Translations under genes and position numbers: made by a program
Notes under the pieces: generated by a model
The model's input: only the letters and a program-made list of their open reading frames with translations
The model's database searches: none
What the model was told of the DNA's origin: nothing
From: Margaritifera margaritifera
Lineage: Eukaryota > Mollusca > Bivalvia > Unionida > Margaritiferidae
DNA length: 64,000 nt
Direction: 5' to 3'
NCBI GenBank assembly: GCA_029931535.1
Contig: JAQPZY010001495.1
Coordinates: 2,888,001-2,952,000 of the forward strand
Shown here: piece by piece, positions 1 to 12,003 of the stretch
How the letters are laid out: each line of letters begins with the position of its first letter
How positions within the stretch are numbered: position 1 is the stretch's first letter

Positions 1-1039
1 CTTTCCTCGGAAAGTTAACTCCAATATATTTGCACCTTCGGTCGCTATTCAAGTTGTGAAGTCTTTACACGGCTACGGAATTACCATTATACTTAAAATA
101 CGACACTATCGTTGTCTCTATTATCTTAAAATTCAGTAATGGAGATGTCAACTTTGTATACTAAGATGTACATCGGCCAGTTGACATGACTTTGGTTTAA
201 GTTCTAGGAGTCAGGAGTTTACTCTCGCAATAAAACTTGCTACTCTCTGTTTTTCTTGTGCATTAGTACAATGCCGTAGTTATCAACATATATTTTAAAT
301 TGTGAAGGGATTATTTTGCTTTTTCTTTCCTGTGCCTTTTTGTAAACGACTTAAATGCTTGTTTCAAATCCCTCTTATCTATGAAACCAAATGATCTGCA
401 CCCAAACTTGGATGCTGCAAGGAATTACCTCAGAAATACAGTTGTTCCCTGTTACCTGGTCCTGGTAAAGGTTACATTTTACTATTTACAGAAGCCACAA
501 GGGTATTTCACACCTATTGCAATGAGCATCTTACTTATAAGATGATGTCAATACCAGTATATGGGTTTCAGTTAAAACAATCATTTATCAAGTCTGAATG
601 TGTGTTCCTTATGGCTTGACAGAAACTCCCAATGTCTGATTCGGGCATTTTATAGTCGGTCAAAAAAGTCAGCCCGTGGGACAAATTCGTCATGTATGAC
701 AAATTTCAGAGATCTGCTATCAACGTATTAAAATTCAATTAAATTAAATTGGCCACATGTCTGTGCGATTTTGATTATGAACAAATCACTTTCCAGAATA
801 TTTTTGAGATAGTCCTCGCAATTAACCGAAAAGGTAATTGAGTTTCTGCCCTTCTGTACCGTCCGTATTCAGCACTAAAGGAACGCTTATCGTCGTATGG
901 AGTTTGAAAATTAACAGGAAGAATAACACTAAATTCATTTGAACTTTAGTCTGAAACTTCAAAATATTTACTCAAGACCCCCAAAACGTCATTTAATTAG
1001 ATTTAGGTGAATGAGTTCACAGTGTATTAATTGCTGCTG
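1..1039. other. AT-rich DNA, no gene seen
   Basis: No open frame of convincing length, no RNA gene and no clear repeat was recognised here. It is the left flank of the repeat/retroelement block that starts near 1040. Confidence 0.6.
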
Positions 1040-1750
1040 CTTGTTGGGGAATGGGGTAGGAGGAGTTCTCTATATTTAGCGAAGTCGACAAAAAAAAAGA
1101 GGATGGATTTGATACCTTTATATACATTCAACGAATATTACAATAGTAACAATTGGTATTCGTTTCAGCTCGACAAAGAATAATCCCTATCAGGAATATC
1201 CTTACCTTAAGTGACTGGTCAGCACCCTTACATGGACAGAACGTATGCATTATGTTCAGTGACTACTGAGCAAGCAATTTCTTCAGTTCATGAAAGGTGA
1301 GAACTATTTACATTACAGTATTATTCTTGAAGCAATATATATTAACTCTTCTCTTTGTGTGTGGTAACTTTACAGAACTCAGCTCATTGTATAGTCCAAA
1401 TCCCAAAGAAAACAATTATTCCTTACATCAAATTATCCCCATTCCAATCACTTACTCTCGATATTGTTTTGCAGTGACCCACCAGTGGGCACATAGGTTA
1501 CATTGATCACTGAAATTAAAGGTGTGCGTGTTTCAGAGGACCACAAAATACAGAACAAATTAAGAGTGTTATGCTGATAAGCGAAAATCAATCAGATGAT
1601 AATATAGCATGGCTGAGAGGAACCTTCGCCATTTAGCAATAATCCTTTTCTTACTTTAATAGTCGATGCAATGCAATCAAGTTTAGTGATTGAAAAGTCC
1701 ATTTAGCAAATGTTGCTTAGGTCGTTTCCCACTTTGAAATAAACATGCAT
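1040..1750 (+). repeat. Long direct repeat, copy 1 (~710 bp)
   Basis: This stretch is highly similar, in the same orientation, to about 9226-9955. Both contain the phrase 'aggaatatccttaccttaag' and the same run through the 'cccaccagtgggcac' region. The two copies lie immediately outside the split direct repeats of the retroelement between them. They are not obviously LTRs, because the element is of tyrosine-recombinase type. They may be a host tandem repeat into which the element inserted, or part of a circularly permuted element. Short frames inside both copies are matched only because the DNA is similar. Confidence 0.8.
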
Positions 1751-1756
1751 CTCATC

Positions 1757-1965
1757 GATTTATTTTGAACGCATTCAAAATATTTAATTATCACGAATAC
1801 ATGACAGACATTTCCTTAACAACGAAAGTAACCATTTAGTTATCAAGCTCCCTAATATAGTTCCGAGTTCACTTAAGCATGTTTGTAACGTGCATGCATT
1901 TCGCGAGCTTTCATCCGCAGTTTGATATCAACCAGCTGACTGAGAGATTGACATTTTTCTCCGGA
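1757..1965 (+). repeat. Split direct repeat A1
   Basis: It begins with 'gatttattttgaac' and shares the phrases 'aaaatatttaatt', 'catttagtt' and 'cagtttgatat' with 8768-8957 (A2). The last ~90 bases recur a third time at about 3010-3095, inside the element. In Ngaro-type elements the A segment is the 5' terminal repeat. Confidence 0.7.
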
Positions 1966-2125
1966 ATATTTTTGCTATAATATTTTTTTCAGAAAGTTCT
2001 GTTCCTTCCATATGTTTTCTACAGCATGCGTCTGAAGTGATTTATATTCGTATGAATGACATAATTGCATTTTCATGACTTGATTGAACTTACTTTCGAA
2101 TGTATATGTTGTGGACATTTTCTTC

Positions 2126-2925
2126 ATGATGGCGATCAAGTCTAGTGACGCTCGTCTTTACAGCCAGAGAAATCAAAAGAAAATGAACTATTCTCGATTG
2201 CATTCTGTCGGTTTTGCTAGCGTTTAATGTCCAAGATTGACGGCTCTTTAAGGTTTTTGCCAGTTAACCAAGCCTTGACTATAGATTCGAAAACCAGTCA
2301 GGCCACTCCATTTGTAATCAGTCGCTGATTAATATATGGGCTAGGAATCCGACGCTAAAACAGTTGACATTTTTAATCGGTCGTAAGTGAAGACGAAAGG
2401 GATGTAAATAGTGCAACGTGGAAGAAGGATCTTACAGACTTGGAATTTTCAAAAGCCGAGGCGTAAAAGGTGGAGCAGAAAAATATGAAGATGAAAATGG
2501 AATTGGAAAAGGAAAAACTCAGAGACTACTAAAGAGCAGAGAAAAACAAGAAACACTGAGACATTTACAAGCCTCAAAATAAGAACAAGAAAAATCAAAA
2601 AGAAAGGCCAATGATGCCATCACAAAATCATATAAATCAAAAAGGTACAAATAAGTTAATTATTGATAGGAAATTTGCAGTAATCTAAGAAAAAGTATAA
2701 GAAAAGAATTGTATTCGCTAGGTTTAGATGACTCACCTTCCATTTCAGACCCATATTTTGGCCCTTATTCTTTATCGGATGATTTGGGCAGTGAGACTAC
2801 TTTATATGAATCTGTTTCTAGTCAACCTCACACAGAAAAGGAGCAACAAACAAAGGAGAAAAAAGACGTCTGGTCTTGCTGCCAAATCTTCTGATACCAT
2901 TAAGTTAAACAAAAACGTTCAATGA
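2126..2925 (+). pseudogene. gag-like ORF1 fragment, tandem copy 1
   Basis: Two in-frame ATGs at 2126/2129 open a peptide with 'RNQKKMNYSRLHSVGF' that stops soon after. A second stretch at 2709-2894 encodes a Ser/Asp-rich segment with 'SLGLDDSPS'. Both pieces match the next copy (3254-3650), so this is a duplicated and decayed N-terminal part of the retroelement's first protein. The exact gag function is inferred from position before RT. Confidence 0.5.
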
Positions 2926-3253
2926 ATTTAAAATTGGCTGTATCAGGAAAAGTTGAAATAATCACTGCGAGCACTTCCACAACTGAAAAGAGGGGTGGAC
3001 TAAATTTTTTAGTGAAACGTGCAAGCATTTCGCGCGCTTTCATACTCAGTTTGGTATCAGCCAGCTGACTGAAAGGTTTACACTTTTGACAGGAAATTTT
3101 GTTGTTATATGTTTTCGAAAAGCTCTGTTCCTTCGTTAAATTCTTTACAACTATGAGTCTAAAGTGATTTATATCCATATCAATGATATATTTGCATTTT
3201 CATGATGTGGATGAACTTATTTGCGAATTCAATATGTTGCGGGAATTCTCTCA

Positions 3254-4230
3254 ATGATGGCGACCGGTTCTAGTGTGGCTCGTTCTAAGATCGAGAGAAA
3301 TCAAAAGAGAATAGAATATTCTTGCTTGCGTTCTGTCGGTTTTGCAAGGAAGAACAAGAAAGGTTAAATAAAATCCGAAAAAGAAGAATCCAAATGAAAA
3401 TCCAAAGATGCCATCACAGAATCGAAAAAATCGAAAAGGTACAAATAAGTCTTTTAAAGATGGAGAAATCACTTGGGATGAATTAAGAAAAAATGGTGGT
3501 CTTAGAAAAAATGTAAAAGAAGAATTGTGGTCACTAGGTTTAGATGAATCACCTTCCTATTCGGACCCAGATTCTGAGATTTATTCTGTATCGGATGATT
3601 TTTACAGTCAGACTTTATACGAATCTGTTTCCAGTCAGTCAGACTCATAAAAGGAGAAAATTAGTCGAATATTGCTGCCAAATCTTCTGATAAGGTTAAA
3701 CACCCTCAAATTTGGCCCCACTCCGTATTATAATATGAGTGTGTAAGTGAAAGAAAAAAGTTCAGTGAGTTAGATTTAAGATTGTTGCATGTGAACCTAC
3801 AATAATTACTGCGAGCACTTCCTAAGCGGAATAAAAAGGGTAGACTGAAATTCTTAAAGAAAACAGTATATTATTCCAACATTTACGAGTGGAAATCTCT
3901 ACAAGCATTGTATGTAGCTTGGGTTAGGGAAATTGAAATGGATAAAAAATACCTCGGTAGATGACTCTGTCGAAATTGAAAGCCCCATTTTAGCGCAACA
4001 TGTATTGAACAAAGAATCAAAACCAAATGTCACGGCAGAACTGATCTAGCTGCCGATTAAGAAAAGGTTTGGTTTTGCCCCAATTATCAGAAAAATAAAT
4101 GTCCCCACAAGATCAGTCATACAATTGTTTTCAAAGAAAGACTGCGTTGGGCTCAGCACATGTATGCCACTTGTTGGCAAAAATCAAAGCAGAAATTGGA
4201 ACATTTCCTAATTTTCTAGCATGGCTTACG
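3254..4230 (+). pseudogene. gag-like ORF1, tandem copy 2 with Cys/His region
   Basis: The ATGs at 3254/3257 start a peptide close to copy 1 ('RNQKRIEYSCLRSVGF'). The stretch 3408-3650 carries the matching 'SLGLDESPS' Ser/Asp-rich block. Further on, around 4070-4200, a frame reads 'CPNYQKNKCPHKISH' followed by 'RLRWAQHMYATCWQK'. This Cys/His spacing resembles the zinc-binding C-terminal part of gag-like proteins in DIRS-order elements. Stops and frameshifts separate the pieces, so it is not a working gene. Confidence 0.55.
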
Positions 4231-4307
4231 ACTTACTAAGATTCAAATGTGATTTACAACTTTTGCCAGCATTTGATCCGATATAGAAAGGTAAATTACC
4301 GAGCATT

Positions 4308-6080
4308 TTGAATTCCAAATCCAGACAAAACCAAACAAATCATAATATTTCTATTAATCATGGTATCAATTCAAGCATCTCAGCTCAATTCAAAGGTCAC
4401 ATTGCCAAACATGACGTAGATCTTGTTCTAATATATCATAAAGTAAAAGAGTCTAAAACATTTAATTTTCAAAAGGGCAGGATTCCAGTGACTGTAAGAA
4501 TGAACATCGATTCAATTAAAATTCTGTTGCAAGATTACAGCGATAAAACAGATTGTGAATATCCTAAATCTGGATTCCCATTAAGTTATCATAGACTATT
4601 ACGCATGGATACTAACTCACATTGTTTCTTTTTAGTTCTTCATATCAGCATGTTGCAAATTACAAAAGTGCAAGGGAATTTTCAAAGGCTATGGAAAATA
4701 TTAGCAAAAAGAAATAGAAGCTTAGACGGTAATCGAGCCTTTTAAAGTCAACCCTTGTAATTCAGAAATTAGAATGTCATCTTTGAATTCAGTGCCAAAA
4801 AGAAATTCTGCTGAAAGAAGAGTCATTTAAATTTTCCAAAAGGGTTTTCTCTGAATGACTGTATTGACAAATATCATCACCTAGACATGACAGTAGAGCT
4901 CATTGATCCAAAAGTTAAATAATTTGGTTCAATTAATTCAGCAAAAAGGAAAAGGCGCTTTGCTCATTAAAGAAAGATCCTAAACGAGCACATTGGCACC
5001 TGTCGATTGATCTAGGAGATTATGATTTGGTAGACTTCAAATGGAGAGGAAACTTGTAACTTGATACAGTTTTATCTATGGGTCTGCAAAGCGCAGCCCA
5101 AATCGGTCAACAAGTAACGGATGCCATTTCTTTCTTTTGTCTTTAATTAGGAATAGCTCTGTTAAATTATTTAGATGATTTTGCGGGTGTTGAAACAGGT
5201 GAAAAGGCTATAATAGTATGCGATATTTTAGGAAATCTGTTACAAATATGTGGAATTGAAGAAGCCAAAGAAAAAAGTCATCCACCCTTTACAAGAATGT
5301 AATTTATAAGAATCTTATTTGACACAGTAAGTGTGACATTAGAAATTACTCCAGAAAGACTGGTCGAAATTAAAAGTCTGGTTCAATGTTGGCTCAGTAA
5401 GGAAAAGGCATCAAGGTAAAAAATTCAGTTCCTGTTTGGAAAGCTCAATATTGTATCGTCTTGTGTCAGACCAAGGAGAATATGTATATCTCGCATAATA
5501 ACATGGCTCCGACAAATACATTCTTCCAAACTTCCAAGATGTCTTGTCCCTGGTTATGTCAGGAAAGATCTTAAATAGTGGAATACGTATCTTCCTTTCT
5601 ACAACGGCATAGCAATAATGACGATTGAAGAACTGTCTGATCCGGATGCTCTATTTTCCTGTGATACTTGTTTGAAAGGCTGTGAATGATTTTTATTGGG
5701 GAAATTTCTTTACACAGCAACATTTCCAGCATTTATTCTTAAACAAAGACCCCATATCAGTGTTTTAGAATTGTTAACCGTTATTGCTTGCCTGAAGCTA
5801 TGGGGCTCTCTTTTTAGGGGTAAGAGAATTATGTTTTTTGTGACAATCAAATCAGTGTGTGTCGTTAACTCAGGAGCAGCCAGATGAACGTTATTACAAT
5901 CTTGTCTCAGAGAAATATAGTTTTACAGTGCTATGTTTCAATGCGAAATTAGAGCGCGATACCTAGAGGGTATGCAAACTAAATTATCTGACCATTATCC
6001 TTCACGCAGATGGAAATTTTCTAGACTAACGCCCGATATCGTTACTATTGAATGGATCCCACCTTCAGACAGTTTCGGTC
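4308..6080 (+). pseudogene. Reverse transcriptase - RNase H (DIRS-order), decayed
   Basis: Readable segments in order: a pre-RT region (4308-4745, 'SIKILLQDYSDKTDCEYPKS'), a 'VPKRNSAERRVI' like block near 4790, 'HWHLSIDLGDYDLVDFKWRG' around 4990-5055, the catalytic 'NYLDDFAGVE' at about 5165-5194, and RNase H-like 'ISVLELLTVIACLKLWG' followed by 'SVCVVNSGAAR' up to about 5885. YLDD is the metal-binding RT motif. The frame is interrupted many times (stops within 4741-4830, near 5145, 5300 and 5420), so this is a pseudogene. Its position before a tyrosine recombinase fits Ngaro/DIRS polyproteins rather than LTR or LINE elements. Confidence 0.75.
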
Positions 6081-6219
6081 TCAATAATTATTGGTAATTT
6101 TAATTTCATGTAGCTACTGTAAAATATTGAAAGACGATCTAAAACATTCCATGAAATCAGCTTTTACCGATGGTACCTATAAATAGTTTAAGATCCAATG
6201 AGAAGTGTTACGACTCTAG

Positions 6220-6900
6220 GTCTTAAAAATTTGTAACAGAAAGAAAGTGAAACCAACAATGTAAGTAAAATCAACAAGTAATTTATTTCCAGACAATTAA
6301 AGTGAAAATTCAAAAGACACTTACAGTTTGTGAGTTAAATTCCAAACAATCCTAAATGTCCTAATCACATGTCCAAATTAATATAATGTTCCGAATGAAT
6401 TCCAGTAGCCTTGAATGGCCTGGTGTACCAAAAAGATGTAATCTTGAATGTATTTGAAATGGGTTCACATAAATCCCAAAATCATGTATTAATCCAAAAG
6501 AGCTCTTTAGTAATTCCAATAAATATTGCAAATAAATAATTCTTCTCATAGTATATCTGATTTCAACAACACAACTAAAATAGATTCCTTATAGACTGAT
6601 CTTTTAGAACCAACATTCTAGAACAGGGATGGATTTGTTTACCAAAATCTGTATATTAATACACATGCCTACATGACCTATGTCACATCACAATATGAGT
6701 AATTCTAATATGAAAAATACTGGCCTACCTGACATATGTCAGAAAAGTCTAATTGCGAAATGCCTATGAAAATACTATGTAAACAGCTGGACAAAAGTTA
6801 CGTATGTATTTTCAAATAGCCATACAACTTACAATCATAGACAAAAATAAAGCATAACAGAAGCTTATCTTCTTTTTTGCAAATACTTTTGACTCAAACC
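6220..6900. other. Insertion or unrelated DNA inside the YR region
   Basis: The recombinase-like reading stops near 6200 (after 'LLKDDLKHSMKSAFTDGTYK') and resumes near 6915. The AT-rich DNA between them gives no recognisable peptide on either strand. An insertion of unknown type is the simplest reading. Confidence 0.4.
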
Positions 6901-6914
6901 CTTTCCAACATACA

Positions 6915-7680
6915 CAAGTACTGTTTGTTTACTTGCTCAATTTTTATCTCGTTCACTTGCTTCGGTGGGTTGAATCAAGAATTATTTATCAGGTATTAAG
7001 ACCATGTACTGCCTTTTAGATTTGGACTATTCGAATGGACTATATATATGTTTAAAAGGAATAGGAAGGTTAAATCCCCATTGTCACAAGCAAGCAGAAC
7101 CTATGACTGTGGAATTATTGCTCGACACTGCAAGTATTATCCAACTTACACAACCGGTTGATGCTATATATTGGTGTCTATTATTTTTTTTATTTTTTCT
7201 TCTTGCCAGGAAATCAAGTTTGATTCAAAACAGCATTGAAACAATGAATCTGAGTTAGATTTTATTGAGGTCAGATGTTTCGATGCACAAAGAAAACTTG
7301 CTTATTCAGCTGAAATGGACAAAAGCAATGTAATCTGGCAAAAGAATTTTGCATATACCTTTAGTTAAAATATCCAATTCGGTACTTTGTCCAGCTAAAG
7401 CCTTTCATTCAGTATGTTTATTGATTGCTTCTAATCCTAACATCCATCCATTTGTTTTGCCAAACAACAGAGTTATTACATATCCAATGATGCAACCATG
7501 TTTACGAAATGTAATCAGTAAAACAGGGAGAGATCCCACAAAACTTTCATCACACAGTTTTAGAAGACGAGCAGCTACTTTTGGCCTTTCGGGCTAACAT
7601 TCCGTCAACCAAAATAATGTTATCATCCATTTTACCTAGACTCGTTGGATGATCAATTAGATGGCAGAAAATTTCTCAAA
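6915..7680 (+). pseudogene. Tyrosine recombinase of the retroelement, decayed
   Basis: A frame from about 6915 reads 'FLSRSLASV' then, after a stop, 'IKNYLSGIKTMYCLLDLDY' and 'KGIGRLNPHCHKQAEPMT'. This resembles the N-terminal (SAM-like) domain of YR-retroelement recombinases. The catalytic side continues at 7349-7597 and contains 'SSHSFRRRAATFGLSG', the expected H-x-x-R active-site context. The nucleophilic tyrosine is not visible because the frame breaks after 7597. It would insert the element's circular DNA, but the copy has stops and frameshifts. Confidence 0.75.
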
Positions 7681-8420
7681 TAAATAAATTCTTGCAGTGA
7701 AGGCTATGTCCCAATCTTCAGGTCAAATGCATTGCCTCTTATAGACCCTTTTTCTTTGAAGGAAAAATAAGAGAGTTCTTTTGAAATAAAAGATGGTGGT
7801 CTTCATTTACATTTGGAAGGGGGAGCAAGATTAATATAATTGTTTCTGTAGAATTTTCAACAATCTATGGCATTTTAACATTTTGATATCGTTACTAGTA
7901 TCCTACATTTATGAGTTTGGTTATCTACTGCCCAGATCGTTTCTCTTTTCAGACGGATTGTGTCTGTGATGGACTAATACTGGATGACACCCGCTCCCCC
8001 CCCCCCCTCGCCAGGTTAGCCTGAGTAACTTTAAGTGGAACAGCAGACTTCCACTGGGTTACTTAACTTGCTTTGTCTGATTAGGCTGGACTTGAGTTTG
8101 TTACCATCATGCATTTATTTTAATTTCCGTTAATTTTCTTAATCATTCTTTTACAGTTCTAATGGTTTTCCAATTTTATATATTGATTTCATCTAGAAGC
8201 ATATACATTTGCATTACTATTGGAAGATTACTCCAACATGCCACTTTAGACTTTATTCTGAGAAATTTTCCTAACAATATATTTCACTTCAGTGGTGCAA
8301 TAATTATGTGATAACCTTTTATTTTACACCAATTTGTGTACTGAACTCAACAAACATTACAATTGTATTCTAACCAGCCATTACATTAGTAGTTATTCTG
8401 TGGCCGCTTTCGGCTATATT

Positions 8421-8674
8421 GGATATTTTCAAGTGTTGGAATTCGATAGTATATACACCCATGATCTTTGTCTTTCATGTTTTACAATCTGTACTAATTT
8501 TAATCTCATCTATTCCTATTATTATTAGTGATGCATAATTATGTTGACATATATATGCTATAATACAAATTTGCCAAGTACTTGTGTACTTGTGTATTTA
8601 CCAATAATGTATGTTGAAACTGACTAAGTCTCGTATGTGAAACATAAACTTGTCAAAGTAGATAAATTATATGA
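8421..8674 (+). repeat. Split direct repeat B1
   Basis: It shares with 9002-9226 the ordered phrases 'tttcaagt.ttggaatt', 'ctttgtctttc', 'tcatctattc.tattattatta' and 'ttgacatatatatgct', with roughly 75-80 percent similarity by eye. It lies upstream of A2, as expected for Ngaro-type ends. Confidence 0.7.
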
Positions 8675-8684
8675 TTTCAAATAA

Positions 8685-8694
8685 ATTATTATTA

Positions 8695-8739
<45 letters not shown>
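8685..8739. repeat. (ATT)n microsatellite
   Basis: An uninterrupted run of ATT units with one 'atc' variant, between B1 and A2 of the retroelement. Confidence 0.95.
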
Positions 8740-8741
<2 letters not shown>

Positions 8742-8767
8742 TTGTATGTAGTGCTTGAATGATAACT

Positions 8768-8957
8768 GATTTATTTTGAACGTATTAAAAATATTTAATT
8801 GTCAGGAATAACAACAGCAATAATCATTTAGTTGTCAGGCTCGTTGATATACTTCTGAGTTGACATAAGCATGTGTGAAACGTGCATATATTTTCGCGCG
8901 CTTTCATATGCAGTTTGATATAATCCAGCTGGTTGAAAGGTTGACACTTTCTCCAGA
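8768..8957 (+). repeat. Split direct repeat A2
   Basis: Copy of the 5' segment at 1757-1965, including 'gatttattttgaac' and the 'cgcgctttcat.tgcagtttgat' region. It sits between B1 and B2. Confidence 0.7.
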
Positions 8958-9001
8958 TTTGCTATTAGAATTCTACCATTATTTTCTAGCTGCGAGTATA
9001 A

Positions 9002-9226
9002 TGGACATTTTTTCAAGTATTGGAATTTTATATTACGTATGCCAATAGTCTTTGTCTTTCGTGTATTACCATCGGTACATAATTTCATCTCATCTATTCA
9101 TATTATTATTAATGACAAATGTATTGACATATATATGCTGTAATACAAATCTTGTCAAGTAATTTACCTATAACGTATGTTGAAAAACTGACTAAACTTA
9201 CTAGTCGAAGTAGATACATTATATGG
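9002..9226 (+). repeat. Split direct repeat B2
   Basis: Second copy of B1, ending where the outer ~710-bp direct repeat starts. It completes the A1-B1-A2-B2 arrangement. Confidence 0.7.
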
Positions 9227-9955
9227 TTGGGGGAGGGAGGAAGGGAGAGGGGTATCTGTAAATACCGATGTAGACACAAAAAAGAGGATTGATTAGATAC
9301 CTTTATGAACATCGACGAATATTCGAATCCTATCCTTATACATTCCACGAATATTCGAATAGGAATAATTGGTATTCATTTCAGCTCAAGAAAGAATAAT
9401 CCCTTTCAGGAATATCCTTACCTTAAGTGACTGTTCAGCACCCTTACATGGACAGAACGTGTGCATCATGTTCAGTGACTACTGATGATGCATTTACCTC
9501 AGATCATGAAAGGTGAGAATTATTTACATTACAGTATTATTCTTGGAGCAATATATATTAACTCTTCTCTTTGTGTGTGGTATTATAACAGAACTCAGCT
9601 CATTGCATAGTCCAAATCCCAAAGAAAACAATTATTCCTTACATCAAATTATCCCCATCCCAATTACTTACTCTCAATATTGTTTTGCAATGACCCACCA
9701 GTGGGCACACAGAGTTTACATTGATCACTGAAATTAAAGGGGTGCGTGTTTCAGAGGACCACAAAATACAGAACAAATTAAGAGTGTTATGCCGATAAGC
9801 GAAAATCAATGAGATGATAATATAGCATTGCTGAGAGAAACCTTCGCCTTTTAGCCATAATCCTTTTCTAACTCTAATGCAATCAAGATTCGTGATTGAA
9901 AAGTCCATTTAGCAAATGTTGCTTGGGTCGATTCCTACTTTGAAATAAACCATCA
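9226..9955 (+). repeat. Long direct repeat, copy 2 (~710 bp)
   Basis: Same-strand copy of 1040-1750, with small indels such as an extra ~30 bp near 9320-9350 ('cgaatattcgaat' twice). The similarity ends at 'ctactttgaaataaac' in both copies. Confidence 0.8.
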
Positions 9956-11641
9956 CATCATCTGGTGATCTGGTTCAATATTAATGTTATACAGATTTTT
10001 AATCAAAAAAGTCATGTCATAAATGTTGCCCAAAGAACTCAGATCCTACTTACCACTATGTAATAAATCAGCATACCATCCGGCAATTTGGTTACAGTTT
10101 ATTGCAGTATCACATAGCCATAAACTAATAACGAAGCAACCACGTATTTATCCATAAATTTGGACAAAAACTGAGCTAAAACATACAATTTCGGTGCCTT
10201 AATTTTTAAACTTGAAATATACAAAGGTTCAGATATTAAGGAGCATAGATGTAACCTACTAGCTTTGAAAACATCATGCAATATTGCAGCAAATTTATAT
10301 CTTGTGGAGTTAAAGAGTACTAAAAAGATATTCGTCCTTCCTCTCTGACAGTAAATTTATCACATAAAATATGAAATCTGCGTGAAAAGGGAAGGAAATA
10401 GAAAGATGTAATATTTTGAAAGCGTAATTTGATACATCAGCTACACATGATAATATGTTCTTAAAAGCCAAATGAAAGCAAAAAGGAAATGGAATTTAGT
10501 TAACTGAGACACGTCTTTTTTTAGTGGATTTTTGTCATCCGGGGGTGGGGTGGGGGGCTTTTAATGTCTACATCATAAAGCGGGGAAAACAAAATCCCTC
10601 TTCGTGTATTTTATCCTTGACTGTCCCTCGCACCTTTCTGAACATGTAAGTACTATGAAAATAATGAAAAATTATTTCTAATCCACAAAAAATGCCAATG
10701 GTGTAACAAAAATCAAAGTAAATCTTATGTTGGTACTTATTCACATGATGCTTGCTCGGTATCTTGAATATATGTTCAGTAAATTTAGGTATGAAATAAA
10801 TGCTATTTACTTGGTTGGATTTTTAGTCTATTTAGCTCCATATTTAGATTGTTTTGTATTTATTTGGCAACATTACTGCACTTTACCACGTTTTCCTTCA
10901 TCAATATCATTTTAAAAATTGAAAGTGGGTTTAAAAAGGGCTATTTCAAAAATGTTCCCAGATTTTGTCAATATTATATATCCATAATATTTGGAATACA
11001 CATAGTTAGAGGTAAGAGTGTGAGATAGTCTTATCCCACTACTGCTTAAAAATGAAAAGAATGAATGTAATTACAACGCTTTATGTCAATATTCGACTCA
11101 AGCTGGCTTAAACATTTACTCCTTTTGGCACAAAAAATTATAATTAGGAGTTATCATTAGGTCTGATCTTTTCTTGCTGCTAGATATTAAGTTTTTAATT
11201 AAATATTAAATATTGCAATATTTACATAACATCACATAACATCACATACTAATAACATCACATAACATCACATACTAATTAAACAAGGAACAGTCGGGCA
11301 GCAACGTGTCGTAGTTACTACCTCTAATTTAAGCAGCTTAGAATCAACTAGAATGATGGATAAATCCATTCAAAAAGATGTTTCTTTATCGAAAGTTTGT
11401 AGTATTATTTTGAAAAGTTTAAAGCTTTAGATAAATAATATTTTAAGAGCGCAAATAAATATAAATAAGGTATGGCTGGGCGATCTGATCAGTACATTAT
11501 GCATACATGTAAACAAGGAAGTAAAAATAGCAACAAAATCAAAACAGGTAAAAAAGGAACTATAAATAACGACTAGATCGATATATGACGTACACAGATT
11601 GTATACAGGTAACTGTAATACCTACAAGTAAGTTATAGCGA
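9956..11641. other. AT-rich DNA, no gene seen
   Basis: No protein-like frame was recognised. A short imperfect tandem repeat of 'acataacatcacat' units lies at 11221-11280, and there is a G-rich patch at 10540-10557. Confidence 0.6.
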
Positions 11642-11835
11642 ATGTTTTTTTGTAGTTTGTTTGTTTTGCTTTTTTTTTGTTTTTTGTTTTTTTGTTTTTT
11701 TTGGGGGGGTGTGTTTGTTTCTTTTTGTTTATTTGTTTTTTGTTTTTGTTTTCGGGGTTGTTTAATATTCGTTTTTCTGGTCGTTTTGTGGTTTTTTAAT
11801 TTAATTTTTTTTTTGGTGGGGTGGGGTGGTTTTTA
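11642..11835 (+). repeat. T/G-rich low-complexity tract
   Basis: Almost only T and G on the plus strand, with runs of T up to 9. It stays open in one frame only because stop codons need A. Confidence 0.9.
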
Positions 11836-11864
11836 CGGCACTTTTAAAACATTGTTGGCTATAT

Positions 11865-12003
11865 AATGCCGAGGGAAGTGAGAGCTAGGACTCTTTCCCA
11901 AAAATACACAGAGGCAGCGACCCGGGCTAGCCTGGGTTGCTATCCAACCCGTGACCCTTAGATTACGAGTCCGAAGCTCGATCAACTGAGGAACCCTGGC
12001 TCC
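11865..12003 (-). repeat. tRNA-derived SINE-like relic
   Basis: On the minus strand this reads 'cctcagttgatcgagcttcg', then an anticodon-loop-like 'actcgtaatc', then 'gggtcacgggttggatagc'. This is a tRNA-like head with A- and weak B-box character. A body with 'cgctgcctctgtgtatttttgg' follows, reminiscent of conserved central regions of invertebrate SINEs. The T/G-rich tract lies just beyond its 3' side. It is not a functional tRNA, because the acceptor stem and the B box are poor. Confidence 0.5.

Larger units (their letters stand above)
1757..9226 (+). mobile_element. Decayed Ngaro/PAT-like YR retrotransposon
   Basis: Seen: in order, gag-like fragments, a reverse transcriptase with a YLDD motif (5168-5179), an RNase H segment (about 5750-5890) and a tyrosine recombinase (about 6915-7680), all on the plus strand and broken by stops and frameshifts. 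A 5' segment (A1, 1757-1965) recurs near the 3' end (A2, 8768-8957) between two copies of another segment (B1, 8421-8674; B2, 9002-9226). Known: the RT-RNase H-YR order marks DIRS-order retrotransposons, and A1-ORFs-B1-A2-B2 split direct repeats mark the Ngaro/PAT branch. Inferred: an old, dead copy. About 680 bp (6220-6900) with no recombinase similarity interrupts the YR region. Confidence 0.8.

Noticed and set aside
1040..9955. LTR retrotransposon with ~710-bp LTRs
   Set aside because: The coding part has a tyrosine recombinase rather than a DDE integrase, and A/B split repeats explain the ends better.
11930..12003. Possible tRNA gene (Thr-like anticodon CGT, minus strand)
   Set aside because: Acceptor stem and B box do not fit, and a SINE-type body follows. 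Called a SINE-like relic instead.
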